From: Pontederia crassipes | Lineage: Eukaryota > Streptophyta > Magnoliopsida > Commelinales > Pontederiaceae | Assembly (NCBI GenBank): GCA_030549335.1 | Contig: CM060198.1 | Coordinates: 54,073,995 to 54,137,994, forward strand | Length of the DNA stretch: 64,000 nt | Reading direction: 5' to 3' | Shown: in pieces, positions 36,900-48,690 of the stretch | Layout of the letters: the number at the start of each line of letters is the position of its first letter | Position numbering within the stretch: the stretch's first letter is position 1 | Program-made: the position numbers and the translations under genes | The notes under the pieces: model-generated | What the model was told of the DNA's origin: nothing | The model's database searches: none | What the model saw: only the letters and a program-made list of their open reading frames with translations

Positions 36900-37643
36900 T
36901 CAGTCGGTGATGCTTAGCAAATGTAGTGGTAGATGATGCTCACCAAATGCAGTGAAATTGTTGTCCTTAATACGCCATTGTATAATTGTTGTCCTTGCTG
37001 AAGACTTTGTTCTTGGATGCCATCTTCTTTGATATGCATGTTGATGACATGGACACAAGATGATAGTTGGGCTCTCGTTGACGTGCTTTGGAGATTCAGA
37101 TTTTAGAGAAGTCAATTGTGTGACTTGACTCTTTAACATACATAGCTTTGCTTCCAAAGCATCAAACTTGTGCTCCGTGGTGAAAAGTCGAATCATCTCG
37201 TCTTCTTCGATTTGCTTTCGATTTTGTGTTAATTGAGCCACCAAATTTTGAATGTGTTGATCTTGCATTTGGAGCTTCCTTTCAATTGTTGTAATAAGTT
37301 GACACATCATCCCTACGAGTTCAACTTTTGGCCCAATAGACAACTTTGATTCGAGAAGTGATGTGATGACATCCCTAGTCTCGTTGCTTCGATGTTGCAA
37401 GTTTAAAAATTGACTCTTCAGATTTTCGATTTGATATGATTGCTTGGAGAATTATTTCAACAGTGGATTTAACTTGCTTGTGATAATAGCTTCTGAGTCC
37501 AGAAAGAAGTCTGCATAATCCATTTGTTGAGGCATCTTCATTTTATTGTGACTCATTGTGGTCTTATTGTGAACTTTATGTTGTTGGACAGCAGCTTGAT
37601 CTTCCTCAATTTGTTGGTTGGTGAAAGTTTTCTTCTTTCTCAT
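36900..37643 (-). pseudogene. Coiled-coil ORF next to a TAT-type PBS
   Basis: From 37643 (MRKKKTFTNQQIEEDQAAVQ) the frame runs to 36900 with one internal stop at 37452-37454 (LLK-stop-FSKQS). The middle (LVGMMCQLITTIERKLQMQD, HIQNLVAQLTQNRKQIEEDE, KFDALEAKLCMLKSQVTQL) has strong coiled-coil heptad character. It lies directly inside the LTR and PBS at 37774-39385 on the same strand, where gag or an accessory ORF would be. I do not recognise a retrotransposon gag domain in it. Function unknown. Confidence 0.5.
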
Positions 37644-37773
37644 TGAGGATGTAATGATATGAGCGTGGTAGTTAAGTCGTGTACGGAAGATGTAAGCCTT
37701 TACATAACTAAAAGAACAAGTGAAAGCAAAAAAAAAAAAAGTCTCAAGTAGTGTAAAATAAGTAAAGATCAAT

Positions 37774-37790
37774 TCCCCAATAACGGCGTA
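37774..37790 (-). other. Primer-binding site of TAT/Athila-like element
   Basis: The minus strand reads TACGCCGTTATTGGGGA, a mutated version of the TGGCGCCGTTGCCGGGGA-type site of TAT/Athila elements, preceded by CAAGTTTTT just inside the LTR end. It fixes the orientation of the adjoining LTR. Confidence 0.7.
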
Positions 37791-37797
37791 AAAAACT

Positions 37798-39385
37798 TGA
37801 TACAAAAATTGATAACAATTAAATGCTAGCAAGTGCACTAGTCGCTCAAATAGTAAAGTGATCAATTATTTTAGTTGTTAGAGAACTCTCTCCAATCGAT
37901 CAAGGAAGAATTTGCCGAGTTCTTACGGTCATACATGAAAAATGATTTTAACTTCAAACAAAAATGTCTAAACTCGAGACAGCAACATTTGTCAATTCAA
38001 TACACATCAGCCCTCTAACTAACTTAATCTTAATCATCCACCTAGCAAACATACTATGATAACCATATCAATCGATTCGGATCATCAGGAAAAATGAATC
38101 TATATCATCAAGAAACATACAACTTATGATTTCTACCCCATCAAGCATTAATCATAATCACAAAGTAGGGTTTGAATAACAAACCTTTTTCGGTTGAGTC
38201 GGGATTGGATCCAATGTTTTCAAAATCGGACCGGCCATCGGATCGAGCTCCTTACTGGGTCGCGGTTGGATCAGTCTGACCGGGTTCGACCAGATTAAAT
38301 CAAATTTTATTAAAATAATATTATTTATAATAATTATAAAGATATAATATAAATTATATGATATAGTATATGAATATTGTACTAATAACCTATTAATAAT
38401 GTTAAAAATTAATATAACATATTTTTTATTTATTAAATTTTTTTAATAATGATTAACATATAAATATAAATAGATTATTATTAATTTAATATTTATTATT
38501 TATTGATGATAGATGCTATATTAATAAATTTTATGTTAAATTATTCGTATTTCTCTTTTTTTAACACTTTCCTTTTTATTTCTTTTTTTATGACCTTTGA
38601 TCATTTTTCATTTTAATGTTATTCAATTTTAAATACCCACCTTTTTTATTTCAATTCCTATTTAATTTTAGACATATCATATTCCCTCCTCTTTTTTTTT
38701 ACCTTTGTTATATTTCTTTCCTTTTTTCCATTTCTAACTTTCTTTTTTTTATCATTTATTTAATTTTATTCTTTAAAATTGACATTGAACCGATTCAACC
38801 AGCTCAGTTCAACTCGCCGATTCGATCGGTTTTTCTCGATTCAATGTTAGAACTAGTTTTAACATCAAACTGAATCGAATTTTCGACTGGTTCGCGGTTG
38901 AATCGACCGATCCGATACGATTTTGATAACGTTGATTGGATCTTCGAATAGGTGGTGAGCTATGTGCGTCCCCTTCTCCCTCCTTGATCTCATGTCTCCT
39001 CATTACCTTTAGATGTCCCTCCAAGACTCTCTGAGCGAACCGAGCCATGGAGCGCGCGCGCACACACAACAATGAGGAAAAGAAATGAAAAAAGTGAAGA
39101 GGAAGGGAGGTAGAGATTGATGAGATTTTATGGTAACTAATAAGAGGATTTAGTAGCATAACTCCAAAATCATGATGTGAAATTGTATACTTCCATTATG
39201 GTGGAGTTATGGTGGGGATATTTGGAAACCATTTTTGCTCGTTGCACTTTCGGACATTCGGTTGTGCGTGAATTGAGTTGTCGAATCATCGCAATAACAG
39301 ATGTGCTTTTTAGTTTCCTATAGTCCGAAAGTCTCGGCTAAATAGAAAATTTTAATTTTTTTGTAAAATTTTGGGCGTGTTTACA
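37798..39385 (-). mobile_element. 5' LTR of a TAT/Athila-like element
   Basis: Read on the minus strand it starts TGTAAACACGCCC at 39385 and ends near GTATCA at 37798, just before the PBS. It includes the phrase GCACTTGCTAGCATTTAATT typical of this class. A Mutator-like MITE (38212-38933) is nested in it, so the LTR proper is about 0.87 kb. Its right part is homologous to the end of the LTR at 42023-44491 (CGTTGC-CTTTCG-ACATTC, GAGTTGTCGA). The matching 3' LTR was not identified. Confidence 0.65.
38212..38933. mobile_element. Mutator-like MITE, TSD GATTGGATC
   Basis: A perfect 9-bp duplication, GATTGGATC at 38203-38211 and 38934-38942, flanks a 722-bp element. The termini are inverted: left CAATGTTTTCAAAATCGGAC, right (reversed) AACGTTATCAAAATCGTATC. 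Core AT-rich, no coding. A 9-bp duplication indicates the Mutator superfamily. Relatives are at 4462-5400 and possibly 61690-62045. Confidence 0.85.
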
Positions 39386-39612
39386 ACGAAAGCTCGATCG
39401 CCTGGGCGTTGCCGCTGGACAAGCATTAGAGAGGGCTCTTCCAAGGAATAAAGAAGACAATCGTAACACGAATCAAAAGAAAACATCTTGGGGAAATTAG
39501 GAACTTGGTAGCTGTATATTATTATGCGATACAGCAGAATCATAAAAAAGTAACAATAGCATACGAAAAAAAAGCTTATATAATATATTTATATGGGAGT
39601 GCATGCATTCCG

Positions 39613-39909
39613 TCAGGGATATGGCGGTTTAGATGGTGGTTTAGGCGTCCGCCATTGTTCCGGAGACGGACAAACTTTCACCCCTGAAGAATTTACATGG
39701 CAGAAACTATAGGGCGTCTCCTCCTTCGGAATCTGGCAAACCATCACCCCTGAATAATTCATATAGCAGATTCTCGACGACGAAGACAAAGTCCTTCCGG
39801 CGAGTACAGATGCTGGCTTCCAACAAAGAGACATCAGAAGGAGAAAGAAGGCGAATGATGAGATGAAATAAGTGTCATGCTGTTGGTGGTGAGCTCTTCT
39901 TCCATGCAT
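39613..39909 (-). CDS. Secreted Cys/Pro peptide, copy B (98 aa)
   Basis: A single intact frame from ATG 39909, chosen because MHGRRAHHQQ aligns with copies A and C. Residues about 14-36 form a hydrophobic signal peptide (FISSFAFFLLLMSLCW) ending VLA, then GRTLSSSS starts the mature part. Unlike the other copies, the Cys motif is present twice through a 66-bp (22-codon) internal duplication: CYMNYSGVMVC and CHVNSSGVKVC. The C terminus is Pro-rich (TPKPPSKPPYP). Conserved TATA box at 40020-40027. By architecture it is a secreted or apoplastic peptide, possibly a processed signal or defence peptide, but that is inference. No known family is recognised, and there is no expression evidence in the sequence. 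Confidence 0.72.
   Translation of the reverse strand: MHGRRAHHQQHDTYFISSFAFFLLLMSLCWKPASVLAGRTLSSSSRICYMNYSGVMVCQIPKEETPYSFCHVNSSGVKVCPSPEQWRTPKPPSKPPYP
39668..39770. repeat. Internal 66-bp duplication in peptide copy B
   Basis: ACTTTCACCCCTGAAGAATT-TACATGGCAGA (39668-39704) recurs as CCATCACCCCTGAATAATT-CATATAGCAGA (39735-39770), doubling the two-cysteine motif in frame. Copies C and D have one motif. Confidence 0.8.
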
Positions 39910-40019
39910 TTGGAGTGTTAAATAACAAGATCTGAAGCAATATTAGTGTACTTATTGCTTTACAACTTGGGATCTGGATGGCTGGAATTTCATATTCAGA
40001 TCGTTTTGTGGACACTGCG

Positions 40020-40027
40020 TATATATA
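40020..40027 (-). promoter_or_regulatory. TATA box of peptide copy B
   Basis: Minus strand TATATATA in CATCTATATATACGCAGTG, 111-118 bp upstream of the ATG and conserved with copy A. A (TA)n microsatellite begins about 70 bp further upstream. Confidence 0.65.
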
Positions 40028-40097
40028 GATGAATGAGTACTGAACGAACGAACAAACGGGTGTACATATACTGTGGCCCCTGCAAGACATATAATAT

Positions 40098-40099
<2 letters not shown>

Positions 40100-40151
<52 letters not shown>
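40100..40151. repeat. (TA)n microsatellite
   Basis: About 26 uninterrupted TA dinucleotides just upstream of the copy B core promoter. Ile/Tyr-alternating frames here are artefacts. The corresponding site near copies A and C has only short TATA tracts. Confidence 0.95.
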
Positions 40152-40154
<3 letters not shown>

Positions 40155-42022
40155 TGTCGTCTTGTTTCAGCTTGACCTTGATTATGTTTTTATCAATTTA
40201 TATTTCCAAAGTTGACGCACACGCATGACATATATACTACATATAATTAAGATGGAGGGATAATGAAGGCAAAGCGACGTTTTTTGTTCCATGATCCATT
40301 TTATATATAAAAACGTGACGGTGATTTTTCATCTGTTTTATTATGAGTACGTCGACGGGTGTCAAGACTCAATAACTATTATGGTATTAAATATGGAGGA
40401 CTTTAATGTGTGCGAACATGAATTTTGAAGAAATAGATTATTTTGTTTGTTTTAAAATTCAACACTTTCATGTTTAATTTTATATATGCTGTACAAAAAA
40501 CTATCTGGCTACGTTTAAACTTTTCTTTTCTTAATTTATAACCTTTTTTTGTTTAGTTATTAATTCGAGTTTTCATATCGTTTGTTACTTTCTTCAACCT
40601 TTTCCCTTAATTTATACAATTAAAAAAAAATACACTGCTTCTGCATATTCAATTTTTTCAAAAACGCGTGGAGGAGATATTCAACTTTGAAAGTTCCAAT
40701 CTGTGCTTTGGAGGTGGACTCATGGCATGTCCTGTTCCCCACACAGCACACCGCACGCCAATAATATAGTTGTAGTTGTATTTCTAAATCGGTGTGCTGG
40801 TATTTCTTTTAATCATATTAACCCACAATTAATGTCTTTAGAAATAAGGTTTAACTTATAGTTTTTATTTATCAGAAAATATTACGTTACATTATATTAA
40901 TAATTAATAATTAATAATTATAATCTTTTATTAAAACTGACGTGTTACCTTATAAAGGAAATTATTTTTTTTCAGTTTCATACTTGAGTATCAAATTAGT
41001 GAGGTGATAATAATTTTGAATATATATGGGTGGAAAAAGAAAAATATTTTTGTAATTTTTTTTGTACTCGATTGTAGGATCATAATCGTAAAGCATACAT
41101 CGTCAATGTTTTATATATCAAATTCATTCTGAATTGTTATACACTAATTTTATATATTGTTTTCCATTGCATTTCAAAAGTTAAAAAAATGTCGTACGTA
41201 ACGGGATGAAACGCACTCGAAAAGCATGGAAACGTTGATAATATGAATGAATCTTATATTTCACACAGTGCAACAGCGAAATGGAGAAGATCAAAAACAT
41301 TTTTATATGGTTTATGATGTTACTTTGTATGCTTCTGATTAATTAAGGTTTCAGATTTAATTTTATTGCCAACGTATTAATTAAGTATGCGACTTAAACG
41401 ATATCAAATTAATTAATCGAACGGACGCATGGGCGTCAAACAGTATTTAGCAACAGTTTTTTCTTTGAAAAATCAGAATTTCAAAAAATCTGGGAACTGA
41501 TAGAAAAATTATTCAATTATTATTTTTTTGACATGGGTTTATTTATGCAAAATTTAGGCATCTGTATGAATTTTTCATTATGTCAAATCATATGTTTCTT
41601 AATTTTATAAAATTAGTTCATGTAATCATGGTGATTGGATGTGCAAATTGCATAGTTGTCACACTTGAATGGCGCAAATATTTTCCAACAATCTCTTGAT
41701 GTATGTGACACGTTCTACTGACACACAAGATTTTGACTTTTCAACGTCATTTTTCACCTCTAAATTATATCTATCATACTATGAAAGATAATCGTGCTTA
41801 GGCGATTGAGGATATCTTTCAATATCTTTTTATCAAATATTATGGAATTTTATTTGCAAATATGTCATGCTTCATAAACTACAAAATAAATTCGAAAAGG
41901 AGACAAAATACAATAACACAGACAAGGGGAAGACAAATAGCTAGACTCAAAGAAGACAAATAGCTAGACAATCATTCTCACCCATCCAGTCTTTGTACAC
42001 ACTGCTAAGTAGTTACTTTATA
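40152..42022. other. Upstream DNA of peptide copy B (reference paralogous segment)
   Basis: No gene. 40250-41770 is collinear with the scattered upstream pieces of copy A and with 59340-60060 of copy C (shared TTTTTTGTTCCATGATCC, GGATCATAATCGTAAA, GTAATCATGGTGATTGGAT). It is the least interrupted version and serves as the empty-site reference. Confidence 0.65.
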
Positions 42023-44491
42023 TGTACCTTTCTAAAATTTAACCCCACCACGTGATGAAATCTTTCCTCGCGTGTTACTTTCTTCGATACAATTTTAACT
42101 CTTGCATTGACCCTGATGATCAAGAAAAAAGATAAGCGAAAAGTTTAATGGCAAAATATTACAACATTTGAAAATAATAATGCGGAAGCTAGATAAATGA
42201 AGTGCATCATAAATGACATATAAAAGTCTATACCATAATATATGTCTCATACATAGTCTCGAATACAACTCGATCAAAAAAGAAGAAAAGACATCATCTA
42301 TACTTTACGATAACCATGTGTACGTACCACCCGAGTTGTAGCCAGTGCATACATCAATGAGGCACGTGTTCATATCATGCATCTTTGGGGATTACATAGG
42401 GGAGCAAGTTCAATCGTTAGCATAAAGTTAAGTATGAATTCGTATAGGTCTTAAGAAAATTCATCAAAAACATGCATGAAGCAAGCACATAAATCAAGTA
42501 TAAGAATAAATCATCATGAAAAAAATAAGGAGATCATCATCATGGTTCAGACATTTTCATTTCATCTCATTTTCATATTCATGTTCATTGTTCATGTTCA
42601 TATGAACAAAGTCCTTCTATTCATCTTTAGACATTCATAGCCTTTCATCTTATTCAAGAGTCGAAAGAGCTCTCCACTTTTAGGGAATACCATTGCAAAT
42701 ACATGTGTAGCTACCTAGACCATGGTAAGCTAGGAGGGATTAGTGCCATAGCAAATGCCCCGTCGGGCAAGACGACTCACGCAAAGCAAAAACATCTATA
42801 GGGAGAGTCTCCCATCTAAGTAGGCTAATGGTAATCCTCATCTTTTATCTTATTAGTCATCAACCTCTCTTTCGATCACTTTGATCAATCAAAACTGTAC
42901 GGAGAAAAAGTGGTTTAGATTAAGGTCGTATTCTTTTTGTCCACAAATCGGATGCCCGAAAGATTGAGCGATCATTCAGTTGAGGTTCATATAGGGGTCG
43001 TCCAAAAAAGGATAGGATCTTTGTTTTTGTCTATGTTCATCGGTTGACCGAAAATGGTGTGGTCATTCATTCTGAGTTCATTTGTCGGTAGGTCATATGT
43101 GAACCGATCGACCAAAAGAGGATCGATCATTCATTATAATATGAGGAGATTCTCGAACATTCAATCGAGAGTTTCAGTCGATCGAAACTAGACCGCTCAT
43201 CCACCGAAAATAGTTCCATCTTTCTCAGTCAGTCGGAGATAGTTTCCCCATCCACCACTGGAAACTTTTTTGATATGATAATCTAAATCGATCGCCCGAA
43301 ATGATTTCAGTCAATCGACTAGTTATCTTTGCCATTTCTGAATCTCAACACTTTTCTAGTTCGATTGTCCGAGGGAATTTTAGGCTTTCATCCTAATCCA
43401 TATCGGCCGTCTGTTCCAGTTTCGAACGTCTAATATGGTAGTCGCTATACTTCTATCGAGATGAACCAGACTCCGAAAGAAGTTTTGGTCGTCCATTTTA
43501 GATCGGTAGAGCCGTAGGTTTTTGCAAAATCTTATATTTTTAATGAAGTTTTTTTTTACACAAGAGAGATTTAACACTATTTAACATTATATCTAACATA
43601 TATCATGCTCCAGAAACATAACTAAACATAACCACATCTTAAACATGTTATTTCCAACAATTTCTTTTATATAGAATAACTTGTCGATTTTTTATCATTT
43701 TTCATAGAAATAAGTCCAATCTATCTTAGCAGAAATTATCAATCCAAAACATGTAATAATATCTCGTTTATCTATCTAAATCATATACCAACTGATCTTA
43801 TTATTCATCAAATGAAATATATCATAATATCATGCAATATGATTCGACCGAGTTATGAAGTAACTGAAATCAGATTTGAATCTCTATAGCACCATGCAAT
43901 ACAGCCTCTACATCATTACCATGACACCTACACGTAATTAGGTCCTTAAAACATGCATTAATATTAAGGAAATAAACCCATGACCTAGATCCTGAAGACA
44001 CAACTGTTCAACGATCCTTTCAATTGTCCTTCGTAGGATCGAGCTCTAGTTCCTTTCCCTTCGACCTCCTGTGTCGTCTACGCGACTGACTTTCTCCTTC
44101 GTGCTCTGGTGGAGACCAAGGAGGAAGCACACGAAAACAAATGGCGTGAAGAGGAGAATGGGAGATGAGGAAGAAAAATGAAAATAGAAGAAATGGAGCC
44201 TTTATGGTCCTCTCCTCTTGGGAGTTTCGTGACTCTTGCGCAGATCTATAGAGGTTACAAATTTGAGAGATATTGTGGAGCATTGATGAAAGAATTAAGG
44301 TTGATTCTTCTAGCGTTTTCTGCACGTTGCTCTTTCGAACATTCAAAAGAGTTTCGATCATCCGATAGTGCGCCGACTGAGTTGTCGATCCGTCATGATA
44401 ACGGACGCTCATTTTGGTTTCGGGCATCTGAAAATTTGATGTCAATAATAAATAAAAAATTTAAATTTCATGAGAATTTCGGTGTGTTACA
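42023..44491 (-). mobile_element. Solo LTR-type element, TSD TTATA
   Basis: On the minus strand it begins TGTAACACACCGAAATTC at 44491, and its far end reads TGTACC on the plus strand at 42023. Flanking TTATA at 42018-42022 and 44492-44496 would be the 5-bp duplication, although an AT-rich match is weak evidence. Its right part is homologous to the LTR ending at 39385. It contains a GATCG/CGACC motif cluster (42940-43480). No coding frames of note. Confidence 0.55.
42940..43480. repeat. Cluster of CGATCGACC/CGAAA-type motifs
   Basis: Repeated short phrases (GGTTGACCGAAAATGG, CCGATCGACCAAAAG, CAGTCGATCGAAAC, AAATCGATCGCCCGAAA, CAGTCAATCGACTAG, TCGATTGTCCGA) occur every 30-50 bp with unique spacers, the same style as the clusters in other LTRs of the window. 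Confidence 0.6.
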
Positions 44492-45062
44492 TTATAGGTT
44501 AGTTATTAGTATTTTTTATAGTTTATATGAGAGATAATTAGAAAATTTTGAAGAGCCATTAATTTTGGCCACAATGCGGAAGTTTAATACTATTATCATT
44601 CATTTTTCTGCTAGAACTTTTTGTATGCATGCATTAAACACATATTCACTTGAATTAGGCCACTAAGCATAGGAACAGTCAACATAAATATTTGAAATAC
44701 TTGAAAATACATAATTATTTACCGTCTAAAAAATACTTACATTATGATGGTGAATGAGAAGTCCTCATACTATAAGTACAACGAAATGCATGCATTACTA
44801 TGTTTCTTTTTTATTTATCATGATTCTTATTTTTTCTTACCTTTTTTTATTTTCTCTTGTTATATTTGGAAAGAAGAGATTAAAATAGTAGATATATTCA
44901 ATTGTCAAAACATGTAATGGATCAATATTATGGAGAAAATTACATAAAGAAGAATCAGTGTTTAATGAATTATGTTCCAAACAAAATTATTAAGACAAAG
45001 TGGATATTATTAAAATTTAGATGGTAAAGTATAAATAAGTGTAGGAGTGCAAACTGAAATTA
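44492..45062. other. AT-rich non-coding DNA
   Basis: No gene, repeat family or RNA recognised. It ends with the left duplication (CTGAAATTA) of the next element. Confidence 0.4.
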
Positions 45063-45777
45063 GAGTAAATTTTGTCAAATACTCTCTAACTTTGTCCATT
45101 TTTCGGTGCTATCCTCCAACTTCACCTATCTTTTAACTTGTTTTATCAAATGTCCTTTTTCACCGATTGTAGGCCGTTACCCGATTGCACTATTGATGTG
45201 GCGCCAACATGATATCGGCAAGGGGACCTCGCCGGCGTGCCAACCTCGAGCACACCTCCCACCCCCCCACCCCGACCTTCGTCGGCGAAAGGCCACAAGC
45301 GAAGGTCGCACAATGGGGCGACCCAACCCCCTTGTGCGACCTTCACCGGTTGGGGGCGACCCCCCCCCCCCCCCCCTCTCCCCCTTTCTCGTGCGACCTT
45401 TTGTTGAACGATCGCCCTTGTGACCTTTGCCAGTAAAGTTCACACAGGGCCCATCCCTGCGCGCGTCGACGCAGGGAAAGAACACTAGGGTGCGCAGAGG
45501 ATCCCGTCACAACCTACCCTCATTTTTTTAATTATTATATTTTAAACATTATTATATTTTTTAATGATTTCACGTCAACTAAATGCTTGCATGGAGGAGA
45601 GAGAATATGCCATGTGGATGTCACGTCATCCTAGTGATAAAAAAATCAGCAATCAGCTGTGAAAAAGACATTCGATGAAATGACTTAAAAGATAGATAAC
45701 AGTCTTATTACAAATTAAAGTTGGAGGATAACGCTAAGAAAACATTAAAGTTGATGGGTGTTTGGTGAAATTTATCC
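45063..45777. mobile_element. Mutator-like element with GC-rich interior, TSD CTGAAATTA
   Basis: A perfect 9-bp duplication, CTGAAATTA at 45054-45062 and 45778-45786, flanks 715 bp. The ends are inverted and long (about 120 bp): left GAGTAAATTTTGTCAAATAC, TATCCTCCAACTTCACC and TATCTTTTAA; right (reversed) GGATAAATTTCACCAAACAC, TATCCTCCAACTTTAA and TATCTTTTAA. The middle (45180-45530) is abruptly GC-rich with repeated GCGACC/CGGCG phrases. Frames there are low-complexity. The GC core may be captured DNA, but no gene can be named. Confidence 0.82.
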
Positions 45778-45786
45778 CTGAAATTA

Positions 45787-46543
45787 ATTCTAAATTATCC
45801 TAGATACTTGCATGATTCCAACTGCCAAAATGAGCTTACGTGTTTGTACAAACTGCATACTAATGTTAGCTAGTATAAATTCTAGTATAAATTGTACGAA
45901 CTGCATGTCTCCATTGAAATAAAGGATTAATTCCATAAACCTCGTCTCAACTATAGTAATTTTTGCATTCAATCTTAATATATGATATAAGAAGTTCTTA
46001 AATTGTACTAGTCTGTCCATCTAATTCTACTAATTTTTTTCATTTTTTATTTATTAGAAAATTAAACTGCCTTTCTCCTATCACATAATCTTTATAGATT
46101 TAAAATAATATGAAAAAGGGACATTGTCCCATTTCCCTCATCGGGTGGAGGCCCGTATCCTAGGAGAGAGGGTGGGCCTCACCAGCGTCGGGCACAAGGG
46201 GCAACTATATATGGCTGTTGGGCCACTTGATGACGCCAGAGCGGAGCGGCGAAGGCTAACTAGGTGTCATACGAGAACTTATAGACGTGTAAAATCATGA
46301 TACGGTGACTTATAGATGCCATGCGTCATCTACAATTAATTTCCCCTAGTCACCGCATAAACACCCTGTACCCCGCTCATTTCCCCTTCACTCCCACTTC
46401 CTCGCTCCTGCCCTAATTCTTCCCTCCTTCTCCAGCAGCGACTATTCCCCTTCCGTCCATTTCCTCCAAAACCCTCTACCAGGAAGGAGCCCGCAGCCGC
46501 ACATCTCCCATCGAAGCCACCAGTTGGGAAGACTACCACCACC
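45787..46543. other. Leader of env-like remnant, otherwise featureless
   Basis: No gene. 46330-46543 is C-rich (CCCTTCACTCCCACTTCCTC) and runs into the env-like ORF start. Confidence 0.35.
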
Positions 46544-47459
46544 ATGCCATCGACATCAACACCTGCCTCAGGGCGTGAGAAGATGCCTATCACGACTTTG
46601 ACCACTCGTCGTCTCTTAGTTTCACCCTCTCCTTTTGCTGACGCCTCCAGTACGCTGTTCAAGAAGCCTGAGGTCGTCATTTTTTTAACCGATACGCAGC
46701 AAACAAGGTACGCTAACTTAGTTCATCGACCATTTTCCACTACCAAGTACCTAGATGTCATTGCTCTGGAGACTTTAGGGTTTCATGATGATTTTGATTT
46801 CTTTACATCTTGCATGAATGCATGAAAGTTCTTTTTCTCTCGCTAGCATACTTACCTTGAGATAGCTCGGGAGTTTTTGAGTTCCATTATTATAAAGCAA
46901 AAGAAGAAAACGATCACGTTCCGACTCTTTGACACAAATTTCACCTGGACATTTCGTCGGTTCTATGATGTCGTGGGTCTTCCTTACAACTCTGCGCCAT
47001 CCGAGACTAGCTATGATGAAATTTGGACTGCTATCACCGGCAAGAAGGACCTCATCCTCAACAAAGCTAAGTCTGCTTCTATCTTAAACCCTTGTCAAAT
47101 ATTTTCATCGCATTTTAGCCAATACTCTGTTAGGATGAGGAAAAATTGAGTCTAGGGTGTGTGAACTTGAATTGTTGATTATCTGGTCATTTCTTACTGA
47201 AAACCCTATCGATATTAGTGGTATTTTCTTAAGTTCTTATCACGCATTACCAATCAAGAAGGAGGTCCTATTGTTCTAGGGGTCCTCATTACACCAATTG
47301 CAGAGGAAGTCACTGATCCGATGACTCAACTTTCTCTAGAGGAACCAAAAGAAACAAAAGTCACCCATATAGGATATCAACGCCAAGTTGAAGGTCCTCC
47401 TCACCTCCAACCTCCCTCCCTTCAACTAATACCCCCAGACTCTCCCAGCTTGTTCTGAC
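46544..47459 (+). pseudogene. Env-like/plant-retrotransposon ORF remnant, plus strand
   Basis: From ATG 46544 the frame reads MPSTSTPASGREKMPITTLT, KPEVVIFLTDTQQTRYANLV and TKYLDVIALETLGFHDDF, then a stop. It resumes with EIAREFLSSIIIKQKKKTIT, TWTFRRFYDVVGLPYNSAPS and YDEIWTAITGKKDLI (46877-47149), and later frames give GVLITPIAEEVTDPMTQLSL before stopping near 47456. Arrangement and the LITPIA motif match the minus-strand remnant at 30981-32101. It belongs to the third ORF of TAT/Athila-like elements. At least two stops and a frameshift. Confidence 0.6.
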
Positions 47460-47480
47460 ACTGACGTTGGTGTCAGTAAT

Positions 47481-47495
47481 AAGTTTGGGGGAGAC
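47481..47495 (+). other. Polypurine tract after env-like ORF
   Basis: AAGTTTGGGGGAGACAATGG follows the env-like stop, the same position and style as the tract at 29650-29672 on the other strand. A clear LTR after it was not found. Confidence 0.5.
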
Positions 47496-48690
47496 AATGG
47501 TATGATCTTTGAACTTCTATTTTTGAATGCACCATATCATGATTTTGCTGTAAAATTTTCTCATTTTATTAGCATCACAATCATCTTGATCCTCCTATTA
47601 TTTTGACCCTCCTCAACTAGATGATTTCCTTATCCTTTGTTGTTCATTGAGGCTCAAAGAAAATTATGTCCAGTCATCATACTTGCTTGAAATCTCCCTC
47701 TACATGAATAATTGCGAAGCCTATAGCACAAGACCTCTGCGTGTGACATGCTCTAGATATCCTCTTACTAGAACCCCTCAAGTAATTAAATCCTCTCAGT
47801 TGAGTCAAAGTGATGATTGTCAATCATGAACACACTCTCTTCCTATAGTTTTAAGAATCCACAAGTAACTGTAGCTGTAAATTTCCAAAACAAAGTAAAG
47901 CGAAAGTGAAAGTACAATAACTTCAAAATTATAAAACCTCGACCCCCATCTTAAGTAAGAGTACTAGGAAGAGTAAAAATCTTATTTTTTTAAATTCTTG
48001 CATGAAATATGCACAACCACTATGTATAATTATAGAGTTGTTGAACATATTTTCATCCAAATGGTTATTCTTGCTTTTAAGTGTGAGGGCGTTGAAAAGG
48101 GTAAGTAAACGTAAAGTTGTAAACAAAGTGTAGAAAAAAAAGGAAGAAGTGAAACTGAAACTGAAAATAGTTGTATGTCTAAACTTTCATAAGGATGCTT
48201 AAACCTAGAGGGACTTGTTGTAGAACTGAGAAGGATATGACTTGAGGAGCAGAAACCTCCCTTGGAATCATCTCTTTAGTGACTCAACTTTGAGTGAAAT
48301 TAAACTGTGCTAAAATGTGCTAAATGATGTCTAGGGTGGTATGCATATAGGGATTTTGTTGTTAAGATTGTCTACTTTCCTTGTATGGCTGATTCAATTG
48401 AACATTTTGTCCTAAATTTCTAACTTCTGCATGAGAACAAGTATTGACTCAAGTTTAGGAGAATTTGATAGCTTGTACTTTTATACTGAGTTTAGCATGG
48501 AAAAAGACACTATTTTATCCTATCATACAATATAAACTCGACATGAACTATATATATTTAGTTGTTCCAACTTTTCATAATACTAAGCCATCTAATTATT
48601 TCTCTGTCAGTACCTATACATCTCAGACGTTTTTAGCTAATAATTCTCTCTCCACCAAAAAAGGTACTGGCAATTTTACATACTGGCGTT
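47496..48690. other. Non-coding tail of env-like element
   Basis: No gene. Probably further TAT/Athila-like 3' sequence (GAAGGATATGACTTGAGGAG-type text). It is cut at 48690 by the copia element. Confidence 0.4.

Noticed and set aside
40033-40215. Ile/Tyr-alternating frames
   Set aside because: Direct translation of the (TA)n microsatellite.
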